38,746 nucleotides of DNA from a virus: positions 1 through 38,746 of IMG/VR virus record IMGVR_UViG_3300025674_000125. One strand, given 5' to 3'. Below, one piece after another: positions 15,101 to 23,367 of the stretch; the stretch's first letter is position 1, and each line of letters starts with the position of its first letter. The position numbers and the translations under genes are program-made. The notes beneath the pieces were generated by a model, which saw nothing but the letters and a program-made list of their open reading frames with translations, had not been told where the DNA came from and ran no database searches.

Positions 15101-16222
15101 ATGCACCACAGACCAACCACGATCACCCTAGCCGCCCGCGCGTGTCCTCACGCCGTGACCCTTTACGAACAGGGGGCCGCCCGGGACCGGCGGATCTTCC
15201 ACGCCGGGACCGCTTGCCACGAGTATCTCCGCGCCCTCGTGGACGGGGACGACTTAGACGCCCTATACCGTGAGCTAATCGCCACCGGCCGGACGGGAGA
15301 GGACGCGGAGGGACCGCTGGACCTGGACTCCGTGGCCGTCGGGTGGGACCTGGCCCGCGCGTGGGATCGGGTCCATCCTATCCCGGACGGGGCGGAGGCT
15401 GAGGTCCCCCTGGCCATGGACGCGGAGGGCCGCCCGTGCGAGTATGAAGCCGGACACGTGCGCACGCGGATTGACTTGATCGCGCCGTACTATGACGAGG
15501 ACGAGGACCTCCAGGGGGTCCGCGTCATGGACTACAAAACGGCGTGGACCGCGGAGACCCAACTGGACACCATGCAGCGCCGGATCCAGGCCGTCCTAGC
15601 CTGGGACGCATACCCGGACGCGGAGATCGTCCGCCTGGAGATCGGGGCCGTGCGGACGCGTAAAGTCCACGCGCGGACCCTGTACCGTGAGCATGACCAG
15701 GACGTGATCGACGCGTGGCGCCATGACATCCTCCAGGCCGCCGCCGCCCTCTCCGAGACCCGGGAGCCGTCCCCCGGGGCCGCGTGTCTCTCGTGTGAGT
15801 ACGCCGCCGCGTGTGATCACGCGTGGACCCTGGCCACGGATGACGACGCGGATCCCGTCCTCCGGTGGGCCGCCGCGGAGGCCGTCCGCGCCGCCGTGGC
15901 GCCCCTGGCCCGGGAGGCTACCAAGGACACCCCGCGCCACGGGATCGGCTACCACGAGGCGTCCAGCGCCTCCACGGACGAGACCACCCCGGAGACCGTG
16001 GTGGCCTTCTGGGAGGCGGGGACAGGGATCGCCCTCCCGGCGGAGTACCGCGGCGCGATCGTGGGTCTCGTGTCCAGCCTCAAGATCGGCGCCACACAGA
16101 TCAAGGCGATCGCCTCCGCCCTCACCGCGCGGGGCAAGGGTGGTAAGCCGGCGCGCGATGAGTTCACCGCCGCGGCCCTCCCCGGTGAGTCCGTGTCCAA
16201 GCGGTGGGGGGTGATCAAGTGA
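15101..16222 (+). CDS. Fe-S RecB/Cas4-type nuclease (PD-(D/E)XK)
   Basis: 373 residues. A single cysteine (C15, RACPHAV) and a C-terminal trio (C229, C232, C238 in CLSCEYAAACDHAW) match the four-cysteine 4Fe-4S layout of AddB/Cas4 nucleases. GTACHEYL (H40) is the helical 'G..H' motif, D125 (RTRIDLIAPY) is motif II and D144-Y-K146 is the D/E-x-K. It is followed by Q/Y helices (QRRIQAVLAWDAY). Residues 245-373 are an extra helical region of unknown role, rich in Ala. Expected activity: DNA-end resection in recombination or replication. Translation may be gated by the hairpin at 15072-15099. Confidence 0.8.
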   Translation: MHHRPTTITLAARACPHAVTLYEQGAARDRRIFHAGTACHEYLRALVDGDDLDALYRELIATGRTGEDAEGPLDLDSVAVGWDLARAWDRVHPIPDGAEAEVPLAMDAEGRPCEYEAGHVRTRIDLIAPYYDEDEDLQGVRVMDYKTAWTAETQLDTMQRRIQAVLAWDAYPDAEIVRLEIGAVRTRKVHARTLYREHDQDVIDAWRHDILQAAAALSETREPSPGAACLSCEYAAACDHAWTLATDDDADPVLRWAAAEAVRAAVAPLAREATKDTPRHGIGYHEASSASTDETTPETVVAFWEAGTGIALPAEYRGAIVGLVSSLKIGATQIKAIASALTARGKGGKPARDEFTAAALPGESVSKRWGVIK

Positions 16223-16392
16223 AAGCGATCGACACCCGCCGCGGACGCGTGACCGTGACCCGGACGGATACCCACTACGTGATCGCCGGCCCGTCCGGTG
16301 AGCACAGGCTCAGGATAGACCGCACGGACGCCCGCCGCCTGGAGGCCCACGTGGCCGGGTTCGTGGCGTGGAACGATAGATTGAACGATTAG
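16219..16392 (+). CDS. Small unknown protein
   Basis: 57 residues, GTG start overlapping the nuclease stop, so likely translated with it. Beta-hairpin-like sequence (GRVTVTRTDTHYVIAGPSGEHRLRI) followed by a helix (DARRLEAHVAGFVAWND). Not recognised. An upstream in-frame GTG at 16204 is less likely because the 4-nt overlap is the rule here. Confidence 0.55.
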   Translation: MKAIDTRRGRVTVTRTDTHYVIAGPSGEHRLRIDRTDARRLEAHVAGFVAWNDRLND

Positions 16393-16438
16393 CCGGGAGA
16401 TCCGGTTGATGCCGGGCCGCGCCTTTTGTCCAATTGGG

Positions 16439-16451
16439 GCCGGTCACCGGC
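16439..16451. promoter_or_regulatory. Palindrome GCCGGT-C-ACCGGC
   Basis: A perfect 6-bp inverted repeat with a 1-nt centre lies just before the terminator. It may be an operator, for example for the HTH protein encoded nearby at 16716-16988, or a chance GC-rich palindrome. Confidence 0.3.
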
Positions 16452-16452
16452 G

Positions 16453-16492
16453 CCCGCCTCGGGGGGTGGTCCTCCGGGGCGGGTTTTCTTTT
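16453..16492 (+). terminator. Intrinsic terminator after the nuclease unit
   Basis: CCCGCC (16453-16458) pairs with GGCGGG (16478-16483), with more pairing possible inside, followed by TTTTCTTTT (16484-16492). It ends the tail/nuclease transcription unit or separates it from the small gene at 16507. Confidence 0.7.
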
Positions 16493-16506
16493 GTGTGGAG
16501 GTGAGC

Positions 16507-16719
16507 ATGAGACCGACTGAGACCGCGGGCCTACTCGTGGACGACTTGACGCGCGCCGTGGAGCGCCTCCAGGGCCACCTGAGACACGGCGCCCCGGCGG
16601 AGGTGGACGCGGAGGTCCTGGAGATCGTGACGTGCCTGAGGGACCTAGAACGCCACCTGATCGCCTCCGGGGGACTGGACGCGGATCGGATACCGTGGCG
16701 ACCTCTCCGCCTTTGCTAG
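16507..16719 (+). CDS. Small unknown helical protein
   Basis: 70 residues; a strong GGAGGTGAGC ribosome site precedes the ATG directly after the terminator. Predicted mostly helical (ETAGLLVDDLTRAVERLQGHLRHG, EVLEIVTCLRDLERHLIAS), a likely dimerising helix pair. Its TAG overlaps the stop of the convergent HTH gene by 3 nt, so the two genes collide tail to tail. Confidence 0.55.
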   Translation: MRPTETAGLLVDDLTRAVERLQGHLRHGAPAEVDAEVLEIVTCLRDLERHLIASGGLDADRIPWRPLRLC

Positions 16720-16988
16720 ACCACGCGGAGGACGGCCACGAGGTCCGAGACCTCCACGCCGGGGGCGTCCACCTCTAGGACGTCCAGGATCGCCGCGGCA
16801 CACAGGCGATCCCACGCCTCCCCGGCGGCCACCTCACGGAGGCGGAGGACGTCTCCGATCGTGGTGCGACACCGGCCTGAGCGGCGCTGTGAGACGGCGG
16901 GGCCTGTGACCTCAAGCGCCGCCGCCACCGCCTCCCGGGTGAGGTCGTGGTGGTCCATATACGCCACGAGGGCGGCGGGTGATCTCAT
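16716..16988 (-). CDS. Cro/CI-type HTH regulator
   Basis: 90 residues. The start is ATG at 16988-16986 (minus), chosen because GGAGG lies 6 nt upstream; an upstream ATG (17051) lies inside terL. The N-terminal half is a helix-turn-helix: SPAALVAYMDHHDLTREAVAAALEVTGPAVSQ, recognition helix around TGPAVSQRRSG, then TIGDVLRLREV. The C-terminal half (LDVLEVDAPGVEVSDLVAVL) may be a small dimer domain. Only 32 nt separate it from the terL stop, so it is probably co-transcribed with terL. It could control the convergent or divergent operons. Confidence 0.65.
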   Translation of the reverse strand: MRSPAALVAYMDHHDLTREAVAAALEVTGPAVSQRRSGRCRTTIGDVLRLREVAAGEAWDRLCAAAILDVLEVDAPGVEVSDLVAVLRVV

Positions 16989-17020
16989 GTGGTCCTCCAG
17001 GGGTAAGAGCCCCGTAACCG

Positions 17021-18604
17021 CTACCAGCCAAGCCCGGAGAGGGCCTGCCAATATTCACCGTGATCCCGGACGGGTGCGGACTCCAGGCGATACCTGAGCG
17101 CCTGACACAGCGCGTCCGCCTCGTCGTCCACCTCCCCCCGCATATCCGGCCGATCCCCTCGGAGGCGGAGGAGGCGAGCGCGGAGGTCCAGGCCGTCCGC
17201 GTCGTGACCGTAACACCAGGAGACCGCGGCGCCGTGGCGCGCCTCGGGGAGCCGGACGCGGCCTAGCATCCACAGGCTCAGGGTCCCCTGGATCTGGTCA
17301 CGCTTAGACCCACGGCCGGACGTGGGGACCTCCTCCAGTTGGGGGAACATCGATCGGAGAGCAAGGACCGCCACGCGGCCGGACGACGCCCCCTCCACGA
17401 GGGCGCGCTGTGGCCGGTAGTCCTCCAGGACGGCGCGGAGACGGCGGATCACCCCTAGCTCATCCCACTGGCCGCGGTCCTGGTAGATCAGATCGTGACA
17501 CTCCCCGCGGATCGCGATCACCTGGATCGCCGTCCAGTCCCCGGCGCCCTCGGTCTGTGCGGAGTCCATCGAGACCCATAGCTCCGAGGCGGACGCGCGG
17601 ACGTGATCGGGGTGGTCCGGGTAGGTATGAGAGAGGGCCTCCGGGGGGAAAAGACCACCCACGGCGTCCACGTCCTCACCGTCCAGGAGGGGGGCCGCCC
17701 ACCGTCCGAGGATGACCCGCTGAGCGGCCTCTTTCGCCTCCGTCCACCCGGGGGTGAGGTAGCCCCGGGGACCGTATCGCCACGGCTCGGGACCGCGGAG
17801 GGGATAGCTGTGGCGCGCGATCTCCATGGTGAGCCCCGCCGCCTCCACCTCCTCCCGTTTACGGATCCAGAACCCCTTGGAGTCCGTGGCCCCGCGGCGC
17901 GTCCCAATATCCCAGATCTCCCCGCCGCGATCGGCCACGCGTCCGAGGGCGGAGGAGAGGAGGAGGTCCTCCACCTGGCGGACGTTGGCCGGGGACTGTG
18001 CGTCTCCGATCGTCTTGTAGAGATCGTCCGCGATCACCACGTCCAGGGGGAGACCCTCCAGGCCGCCGCGTCGTCCGGTGGATGCGAAACGAACCGGGGG
18101 CCGATCCGCCACCGGGTGAGGGACGGTCCACCGCGTGGCCGCGTCCGACTGATCACGCCGCGCGCCCTCGTGGCCGGGACCGTCCGGGACGCGGAGGTGG
18201 GGCCACGTGGCCACCGCCGCCGGGGACCGCATGAGGCGCCGCATATCCCGCCCCCACTCCCGGGCGAATTCCTCATTATACGCGAGGACCCCCACGGATA
18301 GCCCGGACGCGAGCGCCATAGCCGCGGCACGCTTGACGATCTCCGACTTGCCCGATTGCTGGGGGGCGTCGATCAAGAGGATCCGCACGGCGCCCCCGTG
18401 GCCGCCGTCCACGAGTCGCCCGATCGACCCCTGGAGGATCCGGCCTATGTGACCTTGCCACCCGTGGGGGACCATGGCCCCGCGGAGAGTGTGAGGTCCT
18501 TGTCGGCACCACTCCACGACGTCCGCGCGCGCGCGGGCCGCACGGATCCGCCGCGCCCTCTCAGCCTTGACGGCCTCTCTCAGAATGTGATCCGGGATCG
18601 ACAT
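17021..18604 (-). CDS. terL: Terminase large subunit
   Basis: 527 residues. ATPase domain: Walker A APQQSGKSE (residues 80-88), Walker B DVVIADD (D193 D194), a coupling region around GTRRG (235-239). Nuclease domain (RNase H fold): D347 in SMDSAQ, E404 in VEGAS, and an acidic cluster D493-D497 in VDDEADAL. This motor cuts and pumps DNA into the prohead. It is the only large gene on the minus strand and lies far from the probable small terminase (30082) and portal. A -10-like TAACGT sits exactly 6 nt before the ATG, with no clear Shine-Dalgarno. Confidence 0.9.
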   Translation of the reverse strand: MSIPDHILREAVKAERARRIRAARARADVVEWCRQGPHTLRGAMVPHGWQGHIGRILQGSIGRLVDGGHGGAVRILLIDAPQQSGKSEIVKRAAAMALASGLSVGVLAYNEEFAREWGRDMRRLMRSPAAVATWPHLRVPDGPGHEGARRDQSDAATRWTVPHPVADRPPVRFASTGRRGGLEGLPLDVVIADDLYKTIGDAQSPANVRQVEDLLLSSALGRVADRGGEIWDIGTRRGATDSKGFWIRKREEVEAAGLTMEIARHSYPLRGPEPWRYGPRGYLTPGWTEAKEAAQRVILGRWAAPLLDGEDVDAVGGLFPPEALSHTYPDHPDHVRASASELWVSMDSAQTEGAGDWTAIQVIAIRGECHDLIYQDRGQWDELGVIRRLRAVLEDYRPQRALVEGASSGRVAVLALRSMFPQLEEVPTSGRGSKRDQIQGTLSLWMLGRVRLPEARHGAAVSWCYGHDADGLDLRARLLRLRGDRPDMRGEVDDEADALCQALRYRLESAPVRDHGEYWQALSGLGW

Positions 18605-18679
18605 GCCACCACGTTACCACGTGCTCACCCTTGACGGGTGGGGTTACCGCGTGCTAACCATGGAGCGGGAGGTGAGACA
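18605..18679. promoter_or_regulatory. Divergent promoter region with a repeated GTTACC-CGTGCT-ACC motif
   Basis: Two direct copies, GTTACCACGTGCTCACC (18613-18629) and GTTACCGCGTGCTAACC (18643-18659), lie 30 nt apart. Rightward: TTGACG (18631-18636), 18 nt, TAACCA (18655-18660) preceded by TGC. Leftward: TGG-TAACGT (18616-18611 on minus) ends 6 nt before the terL start. The nuclease-gene promoter at 15065 carries a third copy (GTTACGCCGTGCTAACC). The repeated 17-mer may be an operator for a phage regulator. Confidence 0.55.
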
Positions 18680-19813
18680 ATGACCACACGCTCACGCTAT
18701 GACCTGGACGCGCGCCCCGTGGCGCCCGTGGACGCCCTCGTGACCCTCGGACGCAAGGGGACCAACGGCGCCCCGGAGGGTAAGGATCGATTCTGGATCG
18801 TGTCGCCGGACCTCGTGACGCAAGAATTCAAGGCGCGCGGGGGCCGCGGCTACCGCGGAGAGGTCCACCCTCTCCACCCGGCCCTCCAGGAGTGGCACGA
18901 ACAAGCCACGGACGAGGAGCGCCGCACGCTCACGTATGAGGTGGAGTCCGCCCGTGTGACGGACGCGATCGAGATCGGGCGCGCTAGACCCAAGGCGCCG
19001 GACGGGAGAGAGACGCCGAGCAAGATCGAGTGGTGCCGACAGGTGGAGCGGGGCCGCGCGGCCTCGTGGGATTTCAACGCCGCCCGGTGGACGCCTCGGG
19101 CCTGTGCCGGCGACACGTGCCCGGACGCGCGCGGGTGCAAGCCACGCCTCCAGGTGATCGCGCGCCTCGTCTGGACGGGGCGTTGGTCTCACCTCCCCCG
19201 CCTCCGTGTCCGCCTCCGGTCCCGTGGGTGGGGCGCGGCCAAGGGTCACATGGGGGTGGTGGACCTCCTGGACTCCACGTGGGCCGGCTACATGATCGCC
19301 GCCTCCGGACGGTACGACCTCCAGGGCCGCCCGTGGCATGAGGTCCAGCGGGACGCGGGCCTCCCGGACTACCTGGCCGCCGGACTCCAGATCCGCGCCC
19401 ACCTCCACGAGGTCACGCGGGACGGAGGCCGCCGCCGTTACTGGGGCCTCCGGGCCTCCACCGTCCAGCCCATGGCCGAGTGGCTAGAGGGACAGAGGCA
19501 ACGGATCGACCTAGCCCGGGTGATCCGCGGGACCGCGGAGGCCGCGCCCGTGGCCCCGGCCCCGGTACCCGTGCCTGTGGCGCCGTCCGTGGCCCCTCCC
19601 GTGGCGCCACCGCCTCCCGTGGTGGACGCGGTGGACCCCGCCCTCCAGGGCCGCCGTGAGGCCGCGGAGGCGTACCTGAGGAGCCGGGGGATCGAGGTGG
19701 AGGAAGTGGCGGACGTGACCGGGGGCCGCCCGTCCTCGGAGTGGACCGCGGAGGACCTCACCCAGATCCGACTGTGGATCCAAGGCGCCACGCGTGGCGG
19801 GGGTGAGGAGTGA
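18680..19813 (+). CDS. RDF-like / putative metal-binding DNA metabolism protein
   Basis: 377 residues; ATG 18680 has GGGAGGTGA just upstream. The N-terminal DALVTLGRKG...GKDRFWIVSP resembles the 'G.lRlG.k...G.P...D.F.f' start of recombination-directionality-factor-like phage proteins annotated as hydrolase or metal-binding. A cysteine cluster follows (ACAGDTCPDARGCKPRLQVIARL, about residues 150-172), as in that group. Residues ~290-325 are a Pro/Val/Ala linker leading to a small C-terminal helical domain (RREAAEAYLRSRGIEVEE). With no integrase here, a replication/recombination role is more likely than excision control. Confidence 0.5.
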   Translation: MTTRSRYDLDARPVAPVDALVTLGRKGTNGAPEGKDRFWIVSPDLVTQEFKARGGRGYRGEVHPLHPALQEWHEQATDEERRTLTYEVESARVTDAIEIGRARPKAPDGRETPSKIEWCRQVERGRAASWDFNAARWTPRACAGDTCPDARGCKPRLQVIARLVWTGRWSHLPRLRVRLRSRGWGAAKGHMGVVDLLDSTWAGYMIAASGRYDLQGRPWHEVQRDAGLPDYLAAGLQIRAHLHEVTRDGGRRRYWGLRASTVQPMAEWLEGQRQRIDLARVIRGTAEAAPVAPAPVPVPVAPSVAPPVAPPPPVVDAVDPALQGRREAAEAYLRSRGIEVEEVADVTGGRPSSEWTAEDLTQIRLWIQGATRGGGEE

Positions 19814-20241
19814 CCGCGCCGGCCCTCCTCGTGGACGTGGCCGCCGTGATCGAGTCTCACGAGGCCACCCGGATCCCCCTCGGAGTGGTGGACGTGTCCC
19901 TCCGCGCCCTGGACCGCCTCCGGGCCGCGGGCCTCCTTCGCCTGGAGGGCGGAGAGGTGGGCCTCACGCCGCGGGGGTGGCGCGCCGTCGTGGAGTCCAC
20001 GAGACCGATCGGACCCCTGGAGGCATACGTCCAGCGGCGCCCGGACGTCCAGGGCGTGGGCCTCCGCGTGGCCCGGGCCGTGGATGCACTTGGGACGGGA
20101 TGGCACGCCACCGCCACGATCCAGGCGCGCGCCGGGGTCTCGGACAAGTCGGCCCGGGACTGGCTCAGGCGCCTCGTGGAGGCGGGGATGATTGATCGGA
20201 GAGACGGACGTCACGGGGCGTCCACCTGGAGGAGACGATGA
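19810..20241 (+). CDS. Protein with two winged-helix-like domains
   Basis: 143 residues, GTG overlap with the previous gene. The first half (VDVSLRALDRLRAAGLLRLEGGEVGLTPRGWRAV) and second half (ATIQARAGVSDKSARDWLRRLVEAGMIDRRDG) both read as winged helix-turn-helix units: helix, recognition helix ending in AGLL/AGMI, then a basic beta wing. It ends WRRR. Possible roles are transcription regulator or replication initiator that loads the helicase. It lies within the DNA-metabolism operon. Confidence 0.5.
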   Translation: MTAPALLVDVAAVIESHEATRIPLGVVDVSLRALDRLRAAGLLRLEGGEVGLTPRGWRAVVESTRPIGPLEAYVQRRPDVQGVGLRVARAVDALGTGWHATATIQARAGVSDKSARDWLRRLVEAGMIDRRDGRHGASTWRRR

Positions 20242-21557
20242 CACAGCACACACTAGGCCGCCACCTCGTCCACGCCGGGGACAATCTGGAGCTACTCCGG
20301 GGCCTCCCTGACAATTCCGTGGACGCCGTGGTGACGGATCCGCCCTATGGCCTCGGACGCCACCCGGACGCGGTGGCCATGCTCCGGGACTGGCTGGACA
20401 CGGGCTACCACGAGGTCAAGGGGGCGGGATTCATGGGGCGCGCGTGGGACGCGTTTGTCCCCCAGCCGGTCCTGTGGCGTGAGGTGGCGCGGGTCCTCAA
20501 GCCCGGGGGGCACCTCGTGGCGTTTTTCGGCACGCGGACGTATGACGTCGGGACACTCGCGATCCGCCTGGCCGGCCTAGAGGTCCGGGACGCCCTGGCC
20601 TGGGTGTACGGATCTGGGTTCCCCAAGAGTCACAACGTAGCGATCGCCCTGGACAAACAGGCGGGGGCCATGGGACACCGGGGAAGGGCCCACCACGCCT
20701 ACGCGATCGGGGACGACTTCGAGGGCCGGGACCTCGTGGCGCCAAACTCTCACACGCCGGACCATGTACCGATCACGGACGCCGCGCGACAGTGGGACGG
20801 GTGGGGGACGGCCCTCAAGCCAGCACTGGAGCCGATCGCCCTGTGTCGCCTCCCGCCCTCGGAGTCCTCGATCGCCCGGAACGTCCTGAGGTGGGGGACG
20901 GGGGGGATCAACGTGGGCGGGTGTCGTGTGGGCACAAACGTAGACACGCGGAGGACTGCGGGAGTAAGCACGACTGAGCGCACGACTTATGGCAAATTTG
21001 CCGCGGACGCGGGCGCTGGCCGTGTGGAGTTTGGATCAGAATCGGGCGGCCGCTGGCCCGCCAACCTCCTCCACGACGGGAGCCCGGAGGCCGTGGCGGG
21101 GATGCCGGAGACGGGGGCGGGGCGTCAATCATGGAGAGGAGAACGGCCGCACTATAGCGGGGACACTATGAAAGATCTGAGGCCGCGCGGCCACGACGAC
21201 GACGGCGGATCCGCCGCGCGCTACTTCTACAGCGCCAAGACGTCCCCGGCGGAGAGGGCCGGGTCCAAACATCCGACGATAAAGCCCCTGGCCCTCATGA
21301 GATACCTTGTCCGCCTCGTGACCCCACCGGGGGGCGTGGTCCTCGATCCGTACCTCGGGAGCGGGACCACCCTCCTCGCCGCGGAGGCGGAGGGGGTCAC
21401 GTGCTACGGGGCGGAGGCTGAACACCTGGAGGACATCCTCCTCCGGTGGGACCACCGACACGAGATCCGCCGCGCGTCCGAGGGCGTCCAGGAGGCCGGC
21501 GGGGGACGTGACGAACACGACGCACAGGGGGAGCTATTCCCGGGGGTGGCGCCGTGA
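20238..21557 (+). CDS. DNA methyltransferase, beta class (N6-adenine or N4-cytosine)
   Basis: 439 residues, ATGA overlap. Motif IV DPPYG comes first (about residues 34-38) and the SAM-binding motif I DPYLGSGTT last (about 370-378), the order of the beta class. KPGGHLVAFFGT and the PTIKPLALMRYLVRL segment are also typical. The middle (ARNVLRWGTGGINVGGCRVGT, GGRWPANLLHDG) is the phage-type target-recognition region. No cognate restriction enzyme gene is near. It probably protects phage DNA from host restriction or marks replication; the target sequence cannot be read from the protein. Confidence 0.85.
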   Translation: MTQHTLGRHLVHAGDNLELLRGLPDNSVDAVVTDPPYGLGRHPDAVAMLRDWLDTGYHEVKGAGFMGRAWDAFVPQPVLWREVARVLKPGGHLVAFFGTRTYDVGTLAIRLAGLEVRDALAWVYGSGFPKSHNVAIALDKQAGAMGHRGRAHHAYAIGDDFEGRDLVAPNSHTPDHVPITDAARQWDGWGTALKPALEPIALCRLPPSESSIARNVLRWGTGGINVGGCRVGTNVDTRRTAGVSTTERTTYGKFAADAGAGRVEFGSESGGRWPANLLHDGSPEAVAGMPETGAGRQSWRGERPHYSGDTMKDLRPRGHDDDGGSAARYFYSAKTSPAERAGSKHPTIKPLALMRYLVRLVTPPGGVVLDPYLGSGTTLLAAEAEGVTCYGAEAEHLEDILLRWDHRHEIRRASEGVQEAGGGRDEHDAQGELFPGVAP

Positions 21558-23332
21558 CCGCCGCCGCCACGCCGGACCTGTGGAGCGGGTCCCAGTGGCC
21601 CCCGCGGAGGTGTCAGGACGAGGGGGTCCGGGCCGCCCTGGCTCACGCCGGATCGCCACTGATCGACAGCTGCACCGGCTCCGGCAAATCTATGATGATC
21701 TCCGAGCTTGCATGGTACCACCGGGAGACCATGCAACCGCGGGACGTGGTGATCGTGATGACCTCCCGCCAAGACCTCGTGGCGTCCCTCTCCGAGTCCG
21801 CGCGCCACCGCCTCGGGGATGACGTGGGCGTCTGGTACGGGCGCCGGAAACAGTGGGGGCGCGTCGTGTTCTCCTGCTACCAGTCCCTCCCCGCCGTGGC
21901 GGACGAGGTGGCCGCCCGCGGGTACCGCGTGGCCCTCCTCATATGCGACGAGGCCCACCGCCTCACGACGCCGGCCCGGTGGGGGGAGGTCCAGCGGCTA
22001 GACCCGATCAAGCGGATCGCCCTCACGGCTACCGCCTACACGGGACAGGGGGAGCCGATCCCGGGGTGGTCTATCTGCTACAGCTACCGCGTGATCGACG
22101 CGATCCGGGATGGCGTCCTAGTCCGCCCTGAGCCCCGCCCGTGGACCGGCGCGGACGGGGAGGGGATCAACACGGCCGCCCTGGACATGATCCTCCGGGA
22201 CGCGCCCCCCGGCCCCGGGGTGGTCTCCGCGGACTCGATCACGGACGCCACGTGGTACGCTCAGATCCTCACCGCTCACGGGATACCGGCCCTGGACTAC
22301 CACAGCCGGATCACGCCGCGGGAGAGACGGCGCCGCCTGGACGCCCTGGCCACCGGGGAGATCCGCGCCCTCGTCCACCCGCGGATCATGACGGAGGGCG
22401 TGGACGTCCCGTGTCTCCGGTGGCTGTGTCTCCGCGTCCAGCGGAACCTCCGGGATCTCGTCCAGGAGGTGGGCCGGGGGATCCGGTCCCTCTCCGAGCC
22501 GGACGCGTGGGGGACCAAGGATCGCTGTGTCGTCCTGGACCCACGCCACCAACTCCCCCACGTGGAGCGGATCGACCCGGACGGCCGGACGGTCCACGAG
22601 GGCCACGACGTGGAGGCGATCCTCCGCGCCCTGGAGGGCCACGAGGACCCGGACGGGGAGACGGAGACCCCGGCGGAGAGGAAGGAGCGGGAGGCCCTGG
22701 AGAGGGCGGAGGACACGGTGAGGCGCGTCTCAGACGTGTCCGCGTGGTGTACGATCGCCCGGGACCGGCTCGCGATCGCCGGGTGGATACCGCCCGGAGA
22801 GGTTACGGGGTGGGGCGATCGGTGGCTCCTCCGGGAGCCCACGGCGCGACAGCGGGACGCCCTGGACAAGCGGCGCCGGACGCTGAGGTGGTTCCCCCCG
22901 GAGTACCGGGACGCGATCCGCGTGGCCCTGGACCACCCGGACCACCTCACCCGGGGAGGCGCCCGGGATCTCCTCTCGGTCCTGATCGCCGTCTCCAGGC
23001 GCGCCGGTATGCACGCCTCCGGGGGTGGCGATCAGGCCCTCGGGGTGGCCAACGATCTCACCCGCCGCCACGGGTGGACGGCCACGCGCGGGGACATCCT
23101 GGAGACCCTCGGGAGGGGGTGGGACATCACGCCCCGGGACCTGGCCGACACGTGGCTCAGCCGGGACTGGATACGCGCGGAGGACCTCGGATCGGGGCGG
23201 GTGACATTCACCCCCGCCGCCCTGGAGGCCGTCCAGGCGCGGAGGGCCGCCGGGCCGCGGGTCCTCTGGACGTGGACGTGGCCCCCGGAGGTGGAGCTAC
23301 CGCCGCCGCCCGGGGACGACGGGGAGGAGTGA
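21554..23332 (+). CDS. Superfamily 2 DNA helicase (DEAH)
   Basis: 592 residues, GTG overlap with the methyltransferase. Motif I TGSGKS (about residues 41-46), motif II CDEAHR (about 131-136), motif III LTATA (about 158) and motif VI QEVGRGIRS (about 302-310) in two RecA-like domains, as in the UvsW/Res-type DEAD/DEAH family. After residue ~390 come charged helical regions ending in a Pro-rich acidic tail. Likely recombination-dependent replication or fork remodelling. The neighbouring methyltransferase invites a restriction-system reading, but no nuclease domain is seen. Confidence 0.82.
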   Translation: MTAAATPDLWSGSQWPPRRCQDEGVRAALAHAGSPLIDSCTGSGKSMMISELAWYHRETMQPRDVVIVMTSRQDLVASLSESARHRLGDDVGVWYGRRKQWGRVVFSCYQSLPAVADEVAARGYRVALLICDEAHRLTTPARWGEVQRLDPIKRIALTATAYTGQGEPIPGWSICYSYRVIDAIRDGVLVRPEPRPWTGADGEGINTAALDMILRDAPPGPGVVSADSITDATWYAQILTAHGIPALDYHSRITPRERRRRLDALATGEIRALVHPRIMTEGVDVPCLRWLCLRVQRNLRDLVQEVGRGIRSLSEPDAWGTKDRCVVLDPRHQLPHVERIDPDGRTVHEGHDVEAILRALEGHEDPDGETETPAERKEREALERAEDTVRRVSDVSAWCTIARDRLAIAGWIPPGEVTGWGDRWLLREPTARQRDALDKRRRTLRWFPPEYRDAIRVALDHPDHLTRGGARDLLSVLIAVSRRAGMHASGGGDQALGVANDLTRRHGWTATRGDILETLGRGWDITPRDLADTWLSRDWIRAEDLGSGRVTFTPAALEAVQARRAAGPRVLWTWTWPPEVELPPPPGDDGEE

Positions 23333-23367
23333 GGATCCCGTGGTGGTGGGGATCCTTGGATTTTTTT
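23333..23367 (+). terminator. Intrinsic terminator (cassette copy 2)
   Basis: GGATCCC (23333-23339) pairs with GGGATCC (23349-23355), followed a few bases later by TTTTTTT (23361-23367). It begins immediately after the helicase TGA and closes the DNA-metabolism operon. Confidence 0.8.

Noticed and set aside
18680-19813. RDF-like gene as evidence for an integrating prophage
   Set aside because: No integrase or attachment site is seen on the almost complete circle; the family also occurs in lytic phages.
18692-20253. Long open frames on the minus strand opposite the RDF-like and wHTH genes
   Set aside because: They are rich in Arg/Gly/Pro/Ala with no domain sense. GC-rich coding DNA leaves the opposite frames open. 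The plus-strand genes have ribosome sites, overlaps and family features.
20238-23332. Methyltransferase plus DEAH helicase as a restriction or BREX/DISARM-type system
   Set aside because: There is no nuclease, no BREX/DISARM marker gene and no type III Mod/Res architecture. The genes sit in an overlapping replication/recombination operon.
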